Part shown: in pieces, positions 43,849-57,000 of the stretch | Layout of the letters: the number at the start of each line of letters is the position of its first letter | Numbering within the stretch: position 1 is the stretch's first letter | Assembly: GCA_029844215.1 (NCBI GenBank) | Contig: CM056718.1 | Location: 167,761,396-167,825,395 of the forward strand | Source of the DNA: Przewalskia tangutica | Taxonomy: Eukaryota > Streptophyta > Magnoliopsida > Solanales > Solanaceae | DNA length: 64,000 bases | Direction: 5' to 3' | The notes under the pieces: model-generated | Told to the model about the DNA's origin: nothing | Seen by the model: the letters and a program-made list of their open reading frames with translations, nothing else | Database searches by the model: none | Made by a program: the position numbers and the translations under genes

Positions 43849-44380
43849 AAATTATGTCCGTTAGATTTAACGGGAATTCGAGAAAGAAGATTAAGCGAGA
43901 ACTTACATTTAGAGGTATAACTTTTCCATTTTCACATATTTTTATCTATTTCTAGAATATGAGTACACTTATTCTTCTAAGTGGAAGTTACTCCCAAAAA
44001 TTTACCATGGTAAAAATTTGTGGTCATAGTTCCTCGTCAACAGTATGAATAATAACGGTGATGTTTCAAAATGACAAAAAAACAATGCTCATTTTGCATG
44101 CAACCCCCCACCGCTATTCTCGCCAACTTTCTCCCTTATTCTTCTCTCCTCCCTTCTCCGGCACCGGCAACCACCGTCCTCCGCCCTACACTGCCACGAC
44201 ACAGATAATCCAACATCATACAAATGCAACAACCAACCACGATCACATTTCTTCTTTATGGGTAATTAAAAAAAATCATATATCTTTTTTTATTCCAACA
44301 TGTTTTCAAGAACCCAAGATTGTTGCACTAATTTATTATATTATTCAGCCCTTTTCAATGTACTTTGGGTTCTCTTATCT
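43849..44380 (+). other. Upstream region and possible leader of the DENN gene
   Basis: A CT/AC-rich stretch at about 44095-44260 ends TTTATGG|GTAATT, a plausible leader exon and donor, with a candidate acceptor (TTGTTATAAAG|GTG) just before the start codon at 45078. The ORF 44058-44408 has no domain and is not called a gene. A leader intron is inference; a transcript would settle it. Confidence 0.35.
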
Positions 44381-44384
44381 TTTA

Positions 44385-44500
44385 CTTACTCCGTCCCAAT
44401 TTATATGATCACGGAGTTTAAGAAATAAATGAAGGCTTTTAAATATTGTGGTGTAAAACAAGTCGAGTGTATTTGTGTGTTTATAAGCATCTAATTAGAC
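44385..44500. mobile_element. Truncated Stowaway-like MITE end
   Basis: ACTCCGTCCCAATTTATATGATC followed by AAGAAATAAATGAAGG is one Stowaway end and adjacent body; the other end is missing. Confidence 0.5.
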
Positions 44501-44577
44501 ATAAATGATAAAATTTAAAGTTAAATTATTACGCATTTTCAGTTTTTTTTTCCTTTCCACATTGTATTTAATTTGGG

Positions 44578-44715
44578 TAAAAAAAAAGCTGCCCCCGTGC
44601 AGTAAGTTCGTCCAACCACGAGAGTCTATTATACACAGCCTTGATATCACATTTCTACAAGAGGCACGGCTTGAACCAATGAACTCATGTGCTCCCTTTC
44701 CCGTTACTCCAAAGC
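44578..44715 (-). mobile_element. tRNA-derived SINE, minus strand
   Basis: Complement order of the family seen at 61560: GCTGCCCCCGTGCAGTAAG, GAGTCTATTATACACAGCC, CATTTCTACAAGAGGCACGG, CTTGAACCAATGAACTC (box-B side). Minus-strand insertion in the DENN upstream region. Confidence 0.75.
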
Positions 44716-45077
44716 TCCCTTTCATTATATTTAATTTGGGTGTTTCTTAGATTTTCTATTAGATTGAGTTGTTGTTGTTTTGTGAAAATAAAAAAAGAAT
44801 GATTTTTCTGAATCTATTCTCTTTATTATCATATTTTGCATTGCCGGGTGCTTTACAGTTTGCTTAAAGTTGGAAGAACCAGCTTTTTCGTCATATGGTA
44901 ATGTTTAGTGAATAAAGATTCAATATTTCTTCATATTGAGGAAATATATTTGACGGGTATCTTTTAGTTTAGCTGTAAATGGTTTGACAGAAAAAGGGTA
45001 TCATCATGTTCTTGAATAATGTGAAAAAATGAGATGTAAATTGATGATAATTGTTGAGTTGTTATAAAGGTGAGAAT

Positions 45078-48000
45078 ATGAAAGAAGGAAACGGGCAAGA
45101 GGAATTTCCATCATCACCATATAGGGCATTACAACAAATCTCTGAGGAAGCAGTGAGAGTTGCTGGTGAGGCATTGCAAAATGTTTACTCTAGTAGTAGT
45201 TCAAAAGTTGCCTCAACTGAGGTTGGACATAGAAGAAGTCATAGCGAAATAGTGACTTCATCTGTCCATAGAAGTGGAAGCAGTAACTTCAATAAATGGA
45301 AGTCTCAAATGCAAAGGGCTTTGAAGAATTGGGGTTCTACTTCACAGGAAGACAACTCCTTTTTATCCTTTAATCCTGAGGTTTTGGCTAATCAAAAGCG
45401 ACAGTGGTATCAGCTTCACTCCAAAACATCGGTAATGCTGCCTTCATATTGGAGTCTTTACTGTTTGCAATTTTGTGTGTGCCGTTTTTTGACAAGAATA
45501 TTCTACAATAAGTTGTATTTCCTGCTTTTTCCCCCTTGCTTGTGATTTAGCTTTCCAGGCATACCTGTTAACTTATTTTAGAAAAATAAGATGTTTTTTC
45601 TTCTGAGCCTAGCCTCTACCGGAAACAGCCTCCCTACCTCACAAAGGTAGGGGTAAGGTCCGCGTACATCCTACCCTCCCCAGATCCCATCTTGTGGGAC
45701 TCGCTGGGTTTGTTGTTGTATAAGATGCTTTATCATTGTACAACCTTTTGGAGACAACATGGGTAATAAAATGTGGAATCTTGACATAGACAGTTCTATG
45801 TTCCTTTTCTGTCCTGTAGTTACTTTTTTTAAGTTATAAAATTCTTAATTTCTCTCAATGCATGTTCAACGAAAAAGTACAACATGATTTGAGTATATTT
45901 GAACTCTAAAGCACATATTGACTAAGAGATATGGGGCTGAAGACTAAAATTATGTTAAGTTTATTAAAGACGATTCTGAAAAGTTTGGACAGGAGATAGC
46001 GGGATAAAAAAGAGACAGGCCATCTTGATAAATCAACTCAAATCATGAGGATAAATAAACCAGAATGACTAAGAGAGAAGGGGATAAAGAAATGTGAATA
46101 TTGAGATAGATGAATAATTTACAAGATAAGAAATGATTAATTTGATAGGAAGTGAAGTAGAACATATAGAGGACAAAATGAGGGAAGGCCGTTTGAGATG
46201 GTTTGCTCATGTTGGTGCACTTACATTAGGTCAACTATTTGTTAGGACGCTGGTTTATCTAGAATATCCTAATATAAATTATATTTCATTTTTTTCACTT
46301 GCTTGTGATTTAGCTTTCCAGGCATATCCCTCAACTTATTTTAGAAATATAAGATGTTTTTTTTCATTGTACAACCTTTTGGAGGCAACATGGGTAATAA
46401 TGTGTTGAATCTTGACATAGACAGTTCTATGCTCCTTTTCTGTCCTGTAGTTCCTTTTTTTAAGTTATAAAATTCTTAATTTCTCTCAATGCATGTTCAA
46501 CACAAAAGTACAACATGATTTGAGTATATTTGACCTCTAAAGCACATATTTGGCTCTTTGTTTCTCTGTGTTTCTTAGCTTTAGAGTGGAGAAATCTTGG
46601 GAGGTAATATATAAATTACTCTCGTGTTGACATGTAGTGTTTAACATAGACAAACTGGAATGACTAAGAGAGATGGGACTGAAGACAAAAATTATGTTAA
46701 GTTTATTAAAGACGTTCTGAAAAGTTTGGACAGGAGATAGTGGGTTAAAAACAAGACAGGCCATTTTGATAAATCAACTCAAATCACGAGGATAAATAAA
46801 CCAGAATGACTAAGAGAGAAGGGGATAAAGAGATGTGAATATTGAGATAGATGTATAATTTTACAAGATTAGACAAGATAAGAAATGATTAATTTGATAG
46901 GAAATAAAGTAGAACATATAGAGGACAAAATGAGGGAAGGCCGTTTGAGATGGTTTGCTCATGTTGATGCACTTACATTAGGCCAATATTTGTTAGGACT
47001 CTGGTTTATCTATAGATTTTGCAGCCCGTCGGAAAATTTAAAGAACCTGTAGTATTAGAGAACCTTAAGTTGTTTAAGTATTTTAATGAAATGGGTCCAA
47101 ATAGAGAGATGGATATTGAGGTACTCGACCCAACTATCTGACCCAAATAGCTTGGGATTGAGGCGTATTTGTTATAGTTGGATCTGTATTTTGAAGGCAT
47201 ATTTTTCCGCTTTTGATATGGGTCTTCTTAATTGTGTTCTCAACACTTCCAGTTTTATTAGCTTAACTGTTGAGCAGGCATTTGAAGGAGGAGTAAGAAA
47301 AGTTAACATGAATAATTGGGACAAAGTGTTCAAATTCCTAATAGGGGATATTGCATTAACGACTTGTACAGATGCACATGTATCCATGACAAACAAAGTT
47401 TCATATTTAGACGTAAAAGTATGAAGTATCTATGACAAGCTTGTATACTTTGCACATATTACTTATGGACATTCCCCTCTAGACTCTAGTAGTAATAGTT
47501 AGTTAGAATATGTGTGTATATATATTTATACTCAGTAATTCTACCTAACTGTTTTGGCTTGAAACTAGCCTTCAGCTCTGACATATTAGATTACTCATGA
47601 AATTCGGAGGATCATATTTTACAAACAAACAAAAATTATGTGCAGGATTATAAGAAATATAAAGAGCCCGACACTCTTTTTGAGCACTTTGTTATAGTCG
47701 GTCTTCATCCAGATGCTAATCTTGAGGATGTTGAGTATGCATTTGCCAGGAGAAAGAAATGGGAAGTACAGTTAGAATCATCTGACATGATGGATTTCAG
47801 AATGCTTTCAAATTGTGGTCCTTCAGTTCCATCTCTAGAACCTCAGGTTTGTTTACTTGCATAAATATGCATATTTATGGTTTAGACTTTAGAAGTCAAA
47901 TTATGTTTATTAAACATGGGGCAGTTATGTGACTAGGGATAGCCTAGTGGTAAGGACCCTCAACCTTCAACCATAAGAAAGAATCACTTTGGGCTCCTGG

Positions 48001-51000
48001 GTTTCAGTTGAGTTTCTTGGGGTGCGGGGTAACTAGTGTCCAGAAAGATGCTCTAATTGTTGGAACTTGTATAAGAAGAAGATTAAAGAGATTAAAAGTG
48101 ATCGGAAAAGAGTGTTGTGATTTTCAGGCATAGCGTCGCGGCGCTGGGCGAGGCCGCGACGAAACTCGAGAGCCTCGGGAATTCGGCGCTGGCGCCGACG
48201 TGTGCAGGCGCTGCATAACGGTAATTTCCAAGTTTGAATGAAAAGTTGCATCTCTTCTTATAAGGTCACAACCTTTGAAGAAAGACTGCACCTGATCGAA
48301 ATTAGTGCTATAAATAGCATTTTGATCACTTGTTTTCATATACAACAATACATTTAACAAGATTAATCTTCAAATATGATAATTAAAACATCAATTGAAG
48401 ATCATCTCTTGTTGCTTCTTCCTCTTCTTCTTTAACCAAATTTCTGAAGAACACATATAGTAGATTCGCCAGGAGTGGAGTTCTTGTGCTAGAACTTTCA
48501 CTCAGATAGTTGTATCATCAAGGCAAACGTCCGTAGAACTACAACACAAGTGGGGACGAATTTTTGTCTTAGGACACTGCGTCATTGCATGCCTCTATCT
48601 ACAAACAAGTTATTATGTGATTTCATACTGTTGCTTTCCATTGTTGTTAATTTCGATATAGTTTAAGTGTCTATATAATAGTGTTGTTGAATTCAATTTT
48701 CTTTGAATTATATATATTATTGTGGTTTAATCATTGAAGGTCTAGATTGGCACTAACACTAATAATATGTTTTGAAAATAGATAATTTTCTCATAATTAA
48801 TAAAATAATTCAAAGCCAACTTTGTTTCACATCCCAAATTAATTCATTATATACAAATCAGTGCAGTCCTTCGGTGTGTTGGTCATAGAGAAAAAAATTG
48901 AATAGATGCTTTTCCCCTCAAAACATGGTCAAACCTTCTTCTTGGTTCAACTTGTTTGGGATTGAGGCGTAATTGTTGTTGTTGTAAGTCTATTTTAGAT
49001 ATGATTTCAGGTTGTTAGCAAGCAGGAATATTCACACTTCTTGATTCCCTTTCTGTCGAGCTTCTAGTTATGAGTTTCAATTCATATTTTATATTACTAT
49101 AAGTTGGTATTTTGTTTCACATCATGGTCTTTTGAGCATTATTTCAATTTTATTTGTTATTTGGTCATATAATATATTGAACATCAGATTCTGATTGTCT
49201 TTTAAGTTGGCAAAATGCTCTTTTTTCTTTTATTACTAGCAGGATAACAGTTGATGATGTTTCTCTGGCAAAAGAGGCACAATTTTCTAATGTGATTAAC
49301 TACTACTTTTTGTTTCCAAGTGCACTATCTTCTTATATCTAAAAGTGTCCGTTAGATTTCTTCTTATTGTCTTTTCCCTCCTCTTCTTCTTATTGTCTTT
49401 TCCCTCCTCTCAGTTCAATGTTTTCTAACTCTAAGCAACTCTCAAGCTGTTGTGTGTTCTTGATCAAGACTGCTTGAGTTCCATCATGATGTATGATGGG
49501 TGATATTTATTGGTCGTACATTGTTGCTGTGTGTATGTATGTAAATATCCATTTTTGGCTCCAATAATTTACTTATATCTTAGTTATCCTTTTTCCTTCC
49601 TCTCTCTCCCAGGTACTCTTTAAGTATCCTCCTGGAAAGAAGCTAGCTATGCGTTTGAAGGATTTGGCAGCATTTTGCTTTCCTGGAGGTGTTAAGGTGT
49701 AGTTTTTGCTGGTCTAATACTTTTCATCATCAGCGTGTAACCTAAAGCATTCTACTTCTGAAAATTTTCCCATTCAGTCGAATTACTTTTCTCTCTTGCA
49801 TACATGTTCTCTTGTTTTGTCGCATCCGCAAATGTATCATTGTAATATTTCAATGGACAGTTGCGAATAGAAAATGCCTTGAGCTAGGATGACAACTAAC
49901 TTTAAGTATGCAGGAAACCTTAGCACTACATCAATACATTTTTTTATGAAAGATCTACACTGTTTAGTTCCAAAAAGAAAAGTGGTTCTCTCCCATTCAT
50001 GTGTTTTCTTTGTAATCCAGGCACATGTGATGGAAAGGACACCGTCATTTAGTGAATTAAATGAACTGGTCTATGGGCAGGTACAATAAAAAAAAAATTA
50101 GATCCTGCTTGAAATTATAATGCTTGTTTGTACCATATTATTTAATTATGCAGTAAGCATATAATTCTCTTCTTCATAGAAATAACTTATCTTTCCTTTA
50201 ACTTCAGGAGCATTTAGGCAGAGATGACTCATCGTTCATATTTTCTCTTAAGGTAAGCCCAAAGAAAGTTTCTAAATATTTGACCTTTGATTTGGGATTA
50301 ACACTTAGTTGATTGATTGAGAACTTTGGTGTTGTGCTCTTCGGTGCTTTATAAGTTGATACATTGCCATATAGGTTGATACACGAGGGCTCCTCATATA
50401 GGGATCTTAGACTATGCACAAATATAACTAGGTAAGTAATTATCTTACAAACGAATACAGAATGTACTACAGTATTCTATGGAATATTACGGTACTATGA
50501 TCTGGTCACATAGTAACAGAGTAAGGTTGCTAGTATTTTATAACTTGAGCCCAAGATCATTGCCAAAGCTGGGGCCTTTTAAATAGAGTTAAGCAGATAT
50601 TTGGATCAGGACAAAAAGGTAATAACATAAATGAGGACCTCGAAATGTTGCCAAGGAGCTGGCCTTCTGGATGGTTAAAGTTGCTCAACTAGGCAGTAGA
50701 TTCCTTTTCTTGATGTCTTCTAATACAACCATTTTGCGGTAGCTATTAACTAGGGAGAAGTACTTTTTTGAAGACATCCTTGTGTGTAAAGGGACTGTAA
50801 AACTAGCCACTCTTTGACTACTCTAAGTGAAGGGCACCTTGACCTGGTTTCCTGTACTGTTGGTATTTCTTGCTCAATTTTTTTTATTTGGAGTTTACTT
50901 GGAGATGACTTTCTCTATTTGCCGTATGTGGTGTACCTATAACCTAATGTTATCTGTTAGCTTTTGATATTTGCCTTATTTTTTCCCTAGTGTTTTATGT

Positions 51001-54000
51001 TTGGTTATCTGTCTGCCTGTGAGTTCATTTTAGTTCCTGTAATATGTTGAAGTTACCCTATGTGTTTTTCATCAGGTGGCAGACAATGCTACCCTTTATG
51101 GTGTATGTTTACATGTACCAGAAATTGTTCAGAGACCACCTGCTATCTATGTTTCTTCATCACCCCTTTCCCAATCATCAATTGGTCGCAGTCGGTTTTT
51201 GGTTTCTGCACCTCGCTGTTATTGTCTTCTAACAAGAGTTCCCTTATTTGAATTGCACTATGAGATGTTGAACAGGTTAGCCTTAATTTATTTTCATCAG
51301 CTATGGATAAAGCTGAATATTGAATATTCTATGCCATTGACTATACTATATTCATTTGATTGCAGTGTAATTGCACAAGAGCGTCTGAATAGGATAACAC
51401 ATTTTGTTAGTGGAATAAATCTCACTGATTTTATCCCCTCTGCATCGAAAATGAATGATGCATCAATTGCAAGTGTTGATTCCTCTTACAGGGATGATGA
51501 AGCAGATTGGACAGCTTCTGCAATACCAGTTGACAGTACAATTGCTCATACTGCTGCTGCAGCTGGGATAATCGATGACGATGAGGTTCCCTCATCATCA
51601 TCAAAGTGGGAAGTTTCTTCGCCTGTAAGTGTCACTGCCAGTGAGGCATCAGATCATAGTCAAACAAGAGGATTTGGTAAGGATGGGGGAAGGAACATCC
51701 ATTATGTTGATGATTGTGTATCTGAAGCTTCGGAAGTTCGATCTGATAGTACTGAAAGGGTTTATGGAATTCAAGACAATTACCGAACCCCTGAGAGTGG
51801 GCCTTTTGTCTTCTCGAAAGTCCATTCATTGGAGAGTCTTGGAAGCTTTGAATCCTTATTTAGGTGGACTAAACTTTTAATTTTCGTATTCTTTCTTCTA
51901 TTATGGGATAGTAGAGTTGATTAAATTTCTGGTACTAGGGGTCTATTCGATACGAAGGAAAATGTTTTCCATGGAAAATGCTTTTTTTTGGAAAATGTTT
52001 TCGAGGGAAATAAGTGTGTTCCTTATTTATTTTCTTGTGTTCGATACGTAATAAAAAAATATTACCCTAAAAATAATATGTGGAATGCCATTGTGGAACT
52101 TGTTTCCCTACTTCCACTAGGGAAGTCATTTTCCTCATTTTTAAGTTTCCAAAAATTTTGACCAACCGAACATGAGAAAATTGAAAAACATTTGCTGGAA
52201 AATGTCTTCCTCCATACCGAACACACCCTAGGTGTCACTTGTTTCTTGTCTGAATCGAGTCAGATCTTTTATTCAGTTTCCTTTCTTGTTAAATGGAGCA
52301 TTATTGTATTCTTCTTGTTTCACCTTTATCCGTTATCCAGCATATACGTGAACCATAAACATTTCCCCGCATATTGTACCACTCAATCTAAATTAGTCAA
52401 TAAGTTGTTTTTTTTTGGCAGTTCAGCAAGAAGTATGGCATCCGAGGAAGAGGATGAAGACTTATTTTTCAGCAATGAAAAGGATGCTGGGTGTGAGATG
52501 ATAATGGAGTGGGCTAGAGTCTGTAGTCTTCTTTTCCACTCACAGAAATTCATGTTCGTGTTTGATTCACCTATGAGTTCCCACCTCGTCTAATTACTTT
52601 ATTGGTCCCTTGTGTAGGAGAATAAGTATGATTTGCTGCAAATAGTTTGTAGTTATCATTCCTTGCCCCTTCCACCACGAGGAAGTAAGATCATTTTTCA
52701 GCCACTCGAACATCTGCAGGCTATTGAATACGAGAGAATTTCAGTTTCTAAACTTGGAATTAGGGAGAAACATCTGGGTACAAGAATGAATGATCCAGAT
52801 GATGTTGCAAAGGTTAGATCATTTTTAATTCGTTTTTTTTTGGAATTGAAATTCTTTTCTTTCTAAATGTAATGGAAGTTATTATTTTCTTAGGTAAATT
52901 TCCATTTAGCCGCTGCTGAGGAAGCTGTTGGACTATCTATATGGACAACTGCAACAGTATGTCGTTCACTTTCAATTGAGACTGTAAGATTTTCCTGGCT
53001 CAATAGTTCTTAACTGTAAGATTTGTGTATTATGCTATATTCACATGGCTTCCCATCTTTAATGTATGCAAAAGCGTACACAAACACGTTTCATTTTCTT
53101 ATGGGTGGACCCTTCGAAATTTTCTACCTGGATCTGCAACTGCTATTACGGGAAAAATTCACAAACAGGAAAAGAGAAAATGGCAGTGGTCTCTTTTAAC
53201 ATCTCCATTTTTTAAAATAAGTTCCGTGTTGAATAGATAGTTGGGCTAATGAGATGGAGGACTATGGTTGAGCGAATTTGATACTTTCTACATGTTTTTT
53301 GATACCATCTCGGTGTAATAGCAATTAAAAACTTTATGATTTATCAAAGTAGAAATTCCATCTTTTGACAAGCTTGAGACACGATTAGGACATGTGCATG
53401 TAATGAAAATAATCTAGTCACATTTAATCTGTCTGCACTTGGTAAATTTCACTGCGTATGATTGTGAACTTCAAACGACATTCTTTATTCAGTTTGACAA
53501 GTAGTTCTTCTTTCAGGTATTGGCGTTAATCACTGGTGTGCTTCTCGAAAAACAAATGGTTATTATGTGCCCCAATTTGGTAATTTTATCTTGCAATCCA
53601 TATGCTTTTGGAATTTCTTGAGATTCCTGAACATTGCTAAATCTGTGATACCTCAGAGCCTTATTCATTTTCTTATTTTGCAACAAGTACAGGGTGTTCT
53701 ATCTGCTGTGGTGCTGTCTCTGATCCCCATTATTCGTCCATTTCAATGGCAGAGTTTATTCTTACCTGTACGTTCTGTAACATAGCAATTACTTCTCAGC
53801 CTCGTAATTTAATGTCTGTAATCTTTGTTGATGTTTGCTCTGCTGTTGAATCATTAATGATCACAGAAGGAAAAGAGCTGTCTACTCATAAAGTTGCATA
53901 TTTTCACATCCTTTTTTTCTTTCATGGATGACGCCTTTTGTATATGTTTTCTCCATCTCTATGCTTTCACGAAAAGATTTTACTGTCTTAAATCTGAAGA

Positions 54001-57000
54001 AAAAAATATCAAATCCAAAATCTCTCTTGTATGAAACAAGGGACAAGTTTCCAAATTCTATTATGATTGTTGGATTCAGCCATTCCATATGTTTGATTGT
54101 GCAGTGTAAGTTTACTGAAATTTTATTCAAATATCAATATTCAAAAGAAGACCTCTTAAACTCTGTTATTATCAGGTACAATAATTACTAATATTGGAAT
54201 TGTCAAGACTTTACTGCTATTATTGATCATAGGAGAAAACTATATATACATGTCTGTGTGTGTGTGTGTGTCTTTACAAAATCTGTACTCACATTCGCAC
54301 AGGTTATATTTCTTCTTTCCTCAAGTTACAACCATCAATTGACTTTGTTCTTTAATTTCAGATTTTGCCTGGGAAGATGCTTGATTTCCTTGATGCTCCC
54401 GTACCTTTCATTGTGAGTTTTTTTTGTTTCCTCATCCTTCTACTTCATGAAGTTCTTCTACAGTTTTATTGCAATCTTAAGACTGTCCAACTATAACTTA
54501 TGCTATATATTTTGTTGGTGAATTGTACATTCTATCGTACTAGACGAGTCAATTAAGTGCCTGAAGCAGTCAAATGCATATGTTTTCTCTTTTCTCTTCT
54601 GATTTTAGTATCTGTTTGACATCCGCATTAATGTTCTTTCACATATACGTGTTCACAAAGCACTGGATGCTAATTGACAGTTCCAGCGTGGCTGCGTAAA
54701 GTGGGAAGTTTGAGAATAGCTTTGTGGCGTGCCTACTGTCCATGTAAGATAATGTGAAATCTCTTAATTTTTAGGTGGACTAGCTGATATCTCCTTCCAA
54801 ATAATGTGGTTTAAAAAAGGGAAAAGTTGGTTAGGCATCCCTCTATTATTTTTCAGTGGGATTAGGAACTATGACATCTTAGAATTCGACGAAAGAACTG
54901 AAGTGCTAAAAGACGGAAACATAAAGAATTAACTAGGTGATTTTTTCATATATGCTAAGCCTTGGTGAGTAGAATTACCCGGTATATATGCTCGTGGGAG
55001 GTAGCAGTTATCCGGGAATAGTCGAGGTACATTGGCCCAGACACCACCGTTATAAATAATAAAAAAATCTCTTGAGAACACTACCCCAATGAGGTAAGCA
55101 GAAAATGGTAATTTAGTTTCAAGACCTACAAATACTTGCATGCATGAGTGTGATAATGGAAGATGAAGTCAACTTTATGTGATGCATGGAATGTGTCAAG
55201 CCAGTCAAGACTAGTTGAACCGCTGCACCATTGAAGAGTTATAGTTTTCACATTGTTAAGAAAGCAGACCTTGATCCTAAAGCGTAATAGCTACTAATGA
55301 GATGAGGATTATTCAAGATCATGTAAAGAAAATACAACTCACCCTCAGTGATTCTGAGACACTTTAACATGCATAACTGCACGAACTCATTGTATTCTCC
55401 TAGCAGTAGCTAGTTTGATATGGTTTACCTTTGCTTCTTCAAAACTGAGCTATTCAGCAAGTTAAATAGCCTTGAAGCGGCAGTTAGTCCGGGATAACCG
55501 ATGAGGTTGAAAGCCAACCGTTGAGTTTTGTGGTATCTGAGAGTGCCATCTCTTAGCCGTCTTCTTTGTGTTTCCATTTGTCTATTTTTGTAAGTAACGT
55601 ATTGGTGTCAATAAATTCGGCCTACAGTAGGATTCTCTTTTGTACTTGGAGGAGAAACTGCAATCATATTCTCAATTCCGCTGTCTTCTTTGTGACCAAT
55701 AAATGACAGGTTGGCCTGCAGCACAAACCAACTGATTTGAAGATGAAAAGCGCTAATCTTGTCCGTGTTAATGTAACCAAAGATCAGGTTAGTTGATTGT
55801 AGTTATAGTTCATGATTGTAATGTAACCAAAGATGCTTTATATTTTTCTTAGCTTGTGCTTTTCTAGAGCATATAAATTATTCTCAATATTTCTGAATGC
55901 TGTTTAATGTAATGATACTAATATCATGGGATTTATGCTACAAAATTGGTTATGTATTGCTAAAACCTTAGCTTTCAAACTTTTAATATTGTTATTGTTT
56001 TGTTGGGGCTGCAGATAAAATCTTGCTACTTGCCTCTACTTCCTCGACGTAAGGAGCTTCTATCAGAACTGCGGCCAATCCATGCCAGATTGTCACGTGA
56101 AGACTCTGTTGCTCAACGCCGTCCTATATACAGATGCAATGAAGTGCAGGTATCTGTCATTATTTAACTTCTTTTAATTTTGCTCTTAGCCTGAAATTTG
56201 AATACCCTGGAAAATTCTCCTGTAATGTCATTGTCAAGTTACTTACTTTTTCTAAGGGTGTGTTTGGTATGAAGGTAAATGTTTTCATAAAGAATACCTT
56301 TTTTGGAAAATAAGTGTAATTCTTACTTATTTTCTAGTGTTTGGCATGTAAGCAAAACAATATTGTCCCAAGAGCATTTATATGTAATCTAAGAAAACAT
56401 TATGGATGGAGGTGGGGTGGGAGTTTGGGCCTCGGAGGGTGGGGGCCGTTTGGGGGTGGGAAGGAGACAAGAAGGCCACTTATTGGAACTTGTTTTCCCT
56501 ACTCCCACCGGGGAAGTCATTTTCCTCATTTTTAGGGATCTTGTTTTCCTAGAAATATTATTTTGACTAACAAAACATGGGAAAATTGGAAATACTTTCC
56601 AGAAAATGCTGTCATCCACACAAAACACACCTTAAGTGTTCCAAATTTGAGTATACTTTATATTTATAGCCCATCACTTCTTCATGTAATTTGAAGTAGA
56701 TTGTTTTCACGTCCCGGATGATAATTTTAGAAAGTGGCTCGACCTGCCCACGTTGTTTTTTTTTTACCTTTTTCTTTGGTCAGGTAAAGTAAAAAATTCT
56801 TTATACAGCCTCAAGAAATGTTTTATGTCAGGTGAAAGATTTAATGAAAAAAGGTCTTATGTACAGCATAGTTTACATATTGTATAAATGGTGCTTGTGT
56901 CATAGCTGCCTTTTCTGGATTGTTTTAATTCTTTTTCTACGGCAGGTTTTTCTCCTTTTATGTTTTTTTGGTGTTAAATTATGACTAATCTGCAGGCTGA

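Noticed and set aside
44058..44408. 116-codon ORF upstream of the DENN gene
   Set aside because: Low-complexity N-terminus, no domain, and it overlaps a likely noncoding leader and MITE sequence.
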